A DNA stretch of 47,778 nt from Bacteroidales bacterium (GTDB taxonomy: Bacteria; Bacteroidota; Bacteroidia; Bacteroidales; F082). The notes under the pieces were generated by a model, which searched no databases, had not been told where the DNA came from, and saw only the letters and a program-made list of their open reading frames with translations. The position numbers and the translations under genes were made by a program. The stretch lies in assembly GCA_021647205.1 (NCBI GenBank), contig JAKIVD010000028.1:1-47778 (forward strand). The letters run 5' to 3'. Of this stretch, positions 43,075-47,778 are shown in pieces; the stretch's first letter is position 1, and the number at the start of each line of letters is the position of its first letter.

Positions 43075-45744
43075 CTAATACATCACCGTTACGGTTCCCT
43101 GCAGTTTAAAATCGGCATCCAGCATGCTGGTGTAACTGATGGTGTAGGCATAGGTGCCTGCCGGGGCGAGGTTCCCATTGTATTCGCCATTCCATTTGTC
43201 CTCCAGGGAGCGCGATTCATACATCAGCTCGCCCCATCGTGAATACACCTGCAACAAATAAGTTTTAATTCCCACACCTTTCACCTCAAACACATCGTTT
43301 TTACCATCCCCGTTGGGCGTAAAAGCCGAAGGAGCGTAAACCGCAAAGTCAGGATGAATGATGACTTCGACCGTCGTCTCACTTTCGCAGCCGTGGGGTG
43401 AGGTTACCAGCAGGGTCACCGGATAAACACCCGTTGCCGTGTATGTATGTGTGGGATTCTTTTCGTCAGAAGTATTACCATCGGCAAAGTTCCAAAGATA
43501 AATCAGGTTTTCACCACTTACAGAATTATTGTTAAAATCAATGGTGGCATTTTCGAGGATGGCCTGGGGCGGATCAGGAACAAACTGTGCAGTGGGTGTT
43601 TCGTTGGCCTTGATCAGATTGGCCTTTATTGCCACGTCTGTACATTTTTCGTCGTTGGTAACTGTAAGCGACACATTGTAAGTGCCCGGATCAGCATAGG
43701 TAACCGTTGGCGATTCCGTCGTGCTTGTTTCGCCATTGCCAAAGTCCCAGGCAAAAGTAACCGTGTTTCCAAGATTAGCTGAGTTATTGGTAAAGCTCAC
43801 ATCAAAGGGCACGCAACCCTCCAGGGGCGTGGCCTCGTAAGCGGTAAGTGGCGATTTCAATACGGTAAGTGTATTGGCTGTTTCGTTGCTCGGGCAGCCA
43901 TCCTGGTTTACAGTAAGCGTGATGGTTTTGTTGCCTTCGGTATCCCACGAAATATCCCATGGACCGGGACCACTGCCACTGTTTACGGTAGCCCCGTCAA
44001 AATTCCAGTTATAGGTGGCCGAAGGTGAGGCGTTGCCGGTATAATTTATCTCGAAAGGTGCATTCTGGCAAACCTCATTTCCCTGCATGGTAAAACTTGA
44101 TAACAATTCGGGCGTAACCGTAATGGTTTGCACCTCTGTTGCCGGACAACTAAACCCGGCAACCACACCGACCAAAGTATAAGTGGTAGTCTCCGTCGGT
44201 GAAACAATAATCACCTGATTGTATTCCTGTCCGCCCAGGCTGGGGTCAGGGGGATCTGCTGTCCAGCTATAATTGGCATCGCCGATAACAGTAATGGTAA
44301 CCTCGTCGCCGTAGCAAATGCTTTCATTGTCGGCTGTCAGGCTCAGGTTGGGCACAGGGTTTACCTGAAGCACCATGGCATCGTCGTTGACGCAGCCACT
44401 AGCACTGGTTACCGTAACGGTGTAAGTATAATCGGTTTGGGTGTCGGGTGTAACGGTAGGGTTGGCCAGTGTTTCCTGCCCGGAAAGGCTGGGATCAACA
44501 GGTGAAGATGTCCAAAAATAAGAAGCGCCACCGCTGGCCTGCAACTGGTACGACTGGTTGAAACAAACTTCATCATTAGGGCCGGCATCAGCGTTGGGCA
44601 GGGGGAATACCTCGACTTCAACATCGTCGCTGGCCGAATAACCACATTCATTGGTAACAATCACGCTGTAAACTGTGGTAGAAGCGGGTGTAACACTAAT
44701 GTTTTGCTGGTCTTCCTGTCCACTTAAACTCGGGTCAAACGGACTTGACGACCACTGATAGGTTTCACCAAGATTACACGAAAGCAATACTGTATCACCA
44801 TCGCAGATATTTTCGTCAGGACCTGCATCGGCAACGGCTTCGTCCAGCAGCACGTAGGTAGTGTCCGTATCGTCGTGGGTACAATTGTCCGTTACTTCCA
44901 GGACATATTCAGTTGTAACTGTCGGGCTGACAACCGGTGTAGGGTTATCTTCCTGCCCGACCAGAGTGGGGTCAGACGGTGTGGATGTCCACCAAAAGGT
45001 TTGCGCTCCGGGAGACGAGCCCTGGAGCTGGACATCGGGATTGTTGCACAGGCTCAGGTCAGGGCCGGCATCGGACACCAGATCAGGAACAATAACAAAA
45101 GCCGTATCCACAACCTGCTGTCCGCAGGTGTCGTTGATTAAGCAGGGCACAACATAATAATCGTAACCTGACGGAACATAATCAATTTCGGGAATAAACT
45201 GGGGCGGGGATTCGTTGAACCAATTGTATGTATAAGGGCGCACACCTCCCAGCACCGACTCGAAACTCAGCAGTACGGTGTCTTCACAATAGACCGGGAA
45301 ATTCAGGCTCGTATCGGTCATGATGGGCAAGTCATCAATGAGTACCGTCGCTGTATCGGGTTTGGCAAAGAGGCTGCACATCACCGAATTAAAAATTACC
45401 TGTACATCTTCTTCACCTTCTATTTCGGTGTCGTAAAATGGCCTGATAATAATCGAATCATAGGTTTCGCCTATCGGTATAAGAATGGTATCGCCGGGCT
45501 GTGTTGTCAACAATACATAATCAACATCCCTTTCGGCGCTCCCTTCCACCTTGAAGGGGATGATGTAGGGAAAACCCATGGGTTCTTCAATCTCGAAATA
45601 CAGCACGGCTTCGTGGTTGTTGCAGCTTTCGTATAGTAAAGAGTCAACGGTCGGGTGTGAGTATTCCGTGTTTTCGGTAATATTTCCGGCATTGAAACTG
45701 CCACCTTCCAGCAGCACACCCGAATCGTAAATGGTCCCCGCCAT
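43075..45744 (-). CDS. C-terminal part of a frameshifted choice-of-anchor L/PKD adhesin with T9SS type B domain
   Basis: 889 codons open from ATG 45744, but the true gene starts at 46552; this is the downstream part after a frameshift. It opens with the end of the choice-of-anchor L domain (GTIYDSGVLLEGGSFNAGN), then a Calx-beta-like region (about 35-155). About five Ig-like repeats follow (DAGPDLSLCNNPDVQLQGSS; SGQEDQQNISVTPASTTVYS), then three PKD domains (about 560-785, FAWDFGNGETSTTESPTVTY; YLWNFADGNTSDEKNPTHTY). A T9SS type B (gliding-motility-associated) sorting domain ends the protein (APSAFTPNGDGKNDVFEVKG ... GTYAYTISYTS). It would be a large surface adhesin secreted by T9SS. If the shift is real, this part lacks a signal peptide and is not exported. 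Confidence 0.8.
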   Translation of the reverse strand: MAGTIYDSGVLLEGGSFNAGNITENTEYSHPTVDSLLYESCNNHEAVLYFEIEEPMGFPYIIPFKVEGSAERDVDYVLLTTQPGDTILIPIGETYDSIIIRPFYDTEIEGEEDVQVIFNSVMCSLFAKPDTATVLIDDLPIMTDTSLNFPVYCEDTVLLSFESVLGGVRPYTYNWFNESPPQFIPEIDYVPSGYDYYVVPCLINDTCGQQVVDTAFVIVPDLVSDAGPDLSLCNNPDVQLQGSSPGAQTFWWTSTPSDPTLVGQEDNPTPVVSPTVTTEYVLEVTDNCTHDDTDTTYVLLDEAVADAGPDENICDGDTVLLSCNLGETYQWSSSPFDPSLSGQEDQQNISVTPASTTVYSVIVTNECGYSASDDVEVEVFPLPNADAGPNDEVCFNQSYQLQASGGASYFWTSSPVDPSLSGQETLANPTVTPDTQTDYTYTVTVTSASGCVNDDAMVLQVNPVPNLSLTADNESICYGDEVTITVIGDANYSWTADPPDPSLGGQEYNQVIIVSPTETTTYTLVGVVAGFSCPATEVQTITVTPELLSSFTMQGNEVCQNAPFEINYTGNASPSATYNWNFDGATVNSGSGPGPWDISWDTEGNKTITLTVNQDGCPSNETANTLTVLKSPLTAYEATPLEGCVPFDVSFTNNSANLGNTVTFAWDFGNGETSTTESPTVTYADPGTYNVSLTVTNDEKCTDVAIKANLIKANETPTAQFVPDPPQAILENATIDFNNNSVSGENLIYLWNFADGNTSDEKNPTHTYTATGVYPVTLLVTSPHGCESETTVEVIIHPDFAVYAPSAFTPNGDGKNDVFEVKGVGIKTYLLQVYSRWGELMYESRSLEDKWNGEYNGNLAPAGTYAYTISYTSMLDADFKLQGTVTVMY

Positions 45745-46552
45745 CGCTGATGGCGAGCTTAATGTGGTACCATTCGCACTGTTCCATTCCTGCTTTCGCG
45801 ATGAGGGATTTGGTTAAGCCGTCATAGACAAACTTACTAAAAGCAGGGTCGGTAGTTTGGCTGTTGTCTTTGAACCATTCACAGTTTTTACAACCGTTGG
45901 GTTTGCCTGTACAGGTTACTCCTCCCGACCCAAAGTTAATTGTATTAATGGAAACACCTATGTTTGTTCCAGGGACCAATGCAATGTTGTCGGCATCGTT
46001 ACTGAAAGGGCCGGTAATACCCGGGCCGCTCAGGAAAAAACCAAACATATCATTATAAGAGACATTCACATAATCGTGATATTCTTCGGAAGCAAAAACG
46101 TAATTAAAACGTACGGTGTCGGCAGTGGGCTTAAAATCGAACTCAATGATGCAGCCATCATAAGAGTTAACCCCTGCCAATTGCTCCAGGTCAGGGTCGC
46201 CATCTACACCATTGTTGTTCGTGTTCGCATTTACTACAGGGGGACTGCATTCATTCGATTTGTCCACATCATCGGCTTTACCGTTCGTCATCACGATTCC
46301 CTGCGGTCTTTTGAAACCGAGAAAATACCCGCCCTTAAAGTAACCCACTGAAGAAGGGTCGCCGTAGAAAGTAATGTTGGCAACGGATTGGGGGTTCACC
46401 CCGGCCAGGAAAACCGTGTCAACGAGGTCAACAACCGCCTGGCTGTCGGCACAGACTTCAACGATGAAATCGAACTGGGCTGTTGCTTTTTGTGGTACAC
46501 CTAAAAACAGGGCATACATCAGCAAAGCGCTAATAAAATACAATTTTTTCAT
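45644..46552 (-). CDS. N-terminal part of the frameshifted adhesin: signal peptide and choice-of-anchor L domain
   Basis: 302 codons from ATG 46552. A signal peptide (MKKLYFISALLMYALFLGVP) precedes a choice-of-anchor L domain (SVANITFYGDPSSVGYFKGG, NYVFASEEYHDYVNVSYNDM, FGFFLSGPGI, FKDNSQTTDPAFSKFVYDGL). Homology to the upstream paralogue continues to LAISDGGD at about residue 275 and then stops; the last ~27 residues (HLRFGCAAGRWQFQ ...) are out-of-frame sequence. In the paralogue the codons read GGG-GAT-GCC-ATT; here they read GGG-GAC-C-ATT, a loss of two bases (or gain of one) at about 45731-45740. Joining the frames would give about 1160 residues. Promoter box at 46577-46584. Confidence 0.8.
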   Translation of the reverse strand: MKKLYFISALLMYALFLGVPQKATAQFDFIVEVCADSQAVVDLVDTVFLAGVNPQSVANITFYGDPSSVGYFKGGYFLGFKRPQGIVMTNGKADDVDKSNECSPPVVNANTNNNGVDGDPDLEQLAGVNSYDGCIIEFDFKPTADTVRFNYVFASEEYHDYVNVSYNDMFGFFLSGPGITGPFSNDADNIALVPGTNIGVSINTINFGSGGVTCTGKPNGCKNCEWFKDNSQTTDPAFSKFVYDGLTKSLIAKAGMEQCEWYHIKLAISDGGDHLRFGCAAGRWQFQCRKYYRKHGILTPDR

Positions 46553-46576
46553 GGGAGCATGGCTTTAGTCGGTATG

Positions 46577-46584
46577 CAAAAATA
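46577..46584 (-). promoter_or_regulatory. TAnnTTTG -7 promoter box for the adhesin gene
   Basis: TATTTTTG on the minus strand, ending 24 nt before ATG 46552. The paralogue has a related leader with TACTTTTA at the equivalent place. Confidence 0.5.
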
Positions 46585-46672
46585 ATACTTACCGTACAAT
46601 TGACAAAGCGCAGGCTAAAAAAGTTGCGCACATTGCAATAACCAAAGCAGTTGAAACTTCCAGCGCTTAAAC

Positions 46673-47578
46673 CTATTTCATAATGTGTGGTGCAACAATT
46701 GCTTTGAGGTGGCCGGTAAAGAAGCTGTCTTTCTCAAGTAAGACTGCCGAGTCGTAAATGGCATCCCCCCCGTCGCTGATGGCAATTTTTAAATGGAACC
46801 ACTGCCCATGCTTTACCCCGTGCTTTGCCACAAGTGGTTTGGTGAGACCATCATAAACAAATTTACTGAAAGCCGGGTCGGTATTCTGGCTGTTGTCCTT
46901 AAACCATTCGCAATTTATACAGCCGGAAGGTTTTCCTGTGCAGGTGCTTCCCCCTTTGCCAAAGTTAACCGTATTGATGGCTACGCCGATGGACGTTTCC
47001 GGTATCAAACTGATGTATTCGGCATTGTTCAGGTAGGGGCCGGCAATTCCCGGACCACTCACAAAAAAGCCAAACATATCATTGAAAGTGGAGTTTACGT
47101 ATTCGTGGTATTCTTCTGAAGCAAAAACGTAATTAAAACTAACCGTATCGGCATTGGGCTTGTAGTCAAATTCAATGATGCAAGCATCATGTGACGATAC
47201 CCCGGCCAGTTGTTCCAGATCGGGATCGCCCTCAAAGCCACCGTTATTTGTACTGGCATTCTGCTCGGTGTTGCAGATATTGCTTTTGTCTGCATCACCA
47301 GACTTACCACTTGTAAGAATGATCCCCCGCGGGACATCAAAACCCAAAAAATAACCACCCCTGAAATAACCCACCGCAGAAGGATCACCGTAAAAAGTCA
47401 GATTGGCAATTGTTTGCGGAGGGACTTCACTAAAAAAAACCGAATCGAACAGTGCGATAACTGCGGCGCTGTCGGCACAGGCTTCAACATGAAAGTTGTA
47501 CTGTGAAGTTCCGTTTTTCTGAATACCAAAAAATAAAATGACGAGCAATAAACCGGGGATGTAGCAATTCTTTTTCAT
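46673..47578 (-). CDS. Choice-of-anchor L domain protein, short paralogue without sorting domain
   Basis: 301 residues from ATG 47578 (a signal peptide, MKKNCYIPGLLLVILFFGIQ). The rest is one choice-of-anchor L domain, similar along its length to the N-terminal part of the downstream gene (ANLTFYGDPSAVGYFRGGYF; NYVFASEEYHEYVNSTFNDM; ISDGGDAIYDSAVLLEKDSF). It ends in HLKAIVAPHIMK with no PKD repeats and no T9SS sorting domain, so it is either a truncated copy or a short secreted form. An in-frame TTG at 47629 is rejected. The intact GGDAIYDSAV shows the frame the damaged paralogue has lost. Confidence 0.82.
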   Translation of the reverse strand: MKKNCYIPGLLLVILFFGIQKNGTSQYNFHVEACADSAAVIALFDSVFFSEVPPQTIANLTFYGDPSAVGYFRGGYFLGFDVPRGIILTSGKSGDADKSNICNTEQNASTNNGGFEGDPDLEQLAGVSSHDACIIEFDYKPNADTVSFNYVFASEEYHEYVNSTFNDMFGFFVSGPGIAGPYLNNAEYISLIPETSIGVAINTVNFGKGGSTCTGKPSGCINCEWFKDNSQNTDPAFSKFVYDGLTKPLVAKHGVKHGQWFHLKIAISDGGDAIYDSAVLLEKDSFFTGHLKAIVAPHIMK

Positions 47579-47654
47579 AATGGCAGCGTTTGTCGGTTTG
47601 TAAAAGTAAGGCTTATTTCTAAATGACAAAGATTGAAGCGGAAAAGTTGGCAGG

Positions 47655-47778
47655 GGATGGTTGGATGGTTGGATGGTTGGATGGCTGGATGGTTGGATGG
47701 ATGGCTGGATGGTTGGATGGTTGGATGGTTGGATGGATGGCTGGATGGTTGGATGGTTGGATGGATGGATGGATGGTT
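47655..47778. repeat. GGATGGTT minisatellite, cut by the window end
   Basis: Tandem copies of GGATGGTT with interspersed GGATGGCT and single GGAT units fill the last 124 nt and continue past the edge. The variants recur in a regular order (for example TT-TT-TT-CT-TT-GGAT-CT), suggesting a higher-order unit. It lies upstream of the short choice-of-anchor L gene. Confidence 0.85.

Noticed and set aside
1-47778. CRISPR array, tRNA or rRNA genes, integrase or transposase genes
   Set aside because: None was seen on either strand. The Cas4-like protein alone does not imply CRISPR.

Overview
The window looks like chromosomal DNA of a Bacteroidota bacterium, most likely class Bacteroidia; the family cannot be settled from sequence alone. 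Several signs agree. Four reading frames (two of them parts of one frameshifted gene) belong to secreted proteins with type IX secretion (T9SS) type A or B sorting domains, or with choice-of-anchor L domains. There is a fused E1 alpha/beta 2-oxoacid dehydrogenase, a long YidC, a TPR-plus-HTH regulator and a PolB-like 3'-5' exonuclease, all typical of the phylum. Twelve genes are preceded by the Bacteroidota -7 promoter box TAnnTTTG, mostly 18-27 nt before the start codon, and few Shine-Dalgarno sites are evident. YgfK suggests at least some anaerobic metabolism.

Layout. 1-3441 (minus): the start of a probable PLP enzyme behind ygfK, a large Fe-S flavoprotein. 3534-6473: a T9SS-secreted GEVED/CARDB-like protein with a clear terminator. 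6626-9426 (minus): an AGCS amino-acid:cation symporter overlapping a GT4 glycosyltransferase. 9574-10509: a membrane-anchored helix-hairpin-helix protein. 10782-17677: a type I restriction-modification island in the order xre-hsdR-GxxExxY-hsdS-hsdM, with two copies of an inverted-repeat-bounded element placed exactly between the genes. 18081-24058: yidC, an overlapping TonB-dependent receptor, a group II truncated haemoglobin and a 10-TM metal exporter. 24172-28192: an APS-type CysH, a MATE exporter and a TPR/HTH regulator. 28390-31718: a small ORF, a four-helix-bundle protein and a secreted YCF48-like/PKD protein. 31903-35825: the E1 fusion and an LpxR-like outer-membrane protein, separated by a palindrome-rich spacer. 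35983-37675: DUF493, a fluoride channel, a conserved hypothetical and acylphosphatase. 37721-39710 (minus): a lipoprotein followed by mnmD. 39785-41446: a DEDDy exonuclease and a Cas4-like PD-(D/E)XK protein. 41456-42469 (minus): gapA. 42499-43074: a gene-free, highly structured interval. 43075-47578 (minus): a frameshifted giant choice-of-anchor L/PKD adhesin and an upstream truncated paralogue. 47655-47778: a GGATGGTT minisatellite that runs off the window.

The most unusual parts are (i) the restriction-modification island, whose specificity gene and GxxExxY gene sit like cassettes between copies of an inverted-repeat element, including a 37-nt exact duplication covering the hsdS start codon; (ii) the roughly 250-nt structured interval 42666-42915, which has no gene and may be an RNA or a miniature mobile element; and (iii) the frameshifted choice-of-anchor L adhesin beside its truncated paralogue. 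Promoter, RNA and mobility interpretations are inferences from sequence pattern only.
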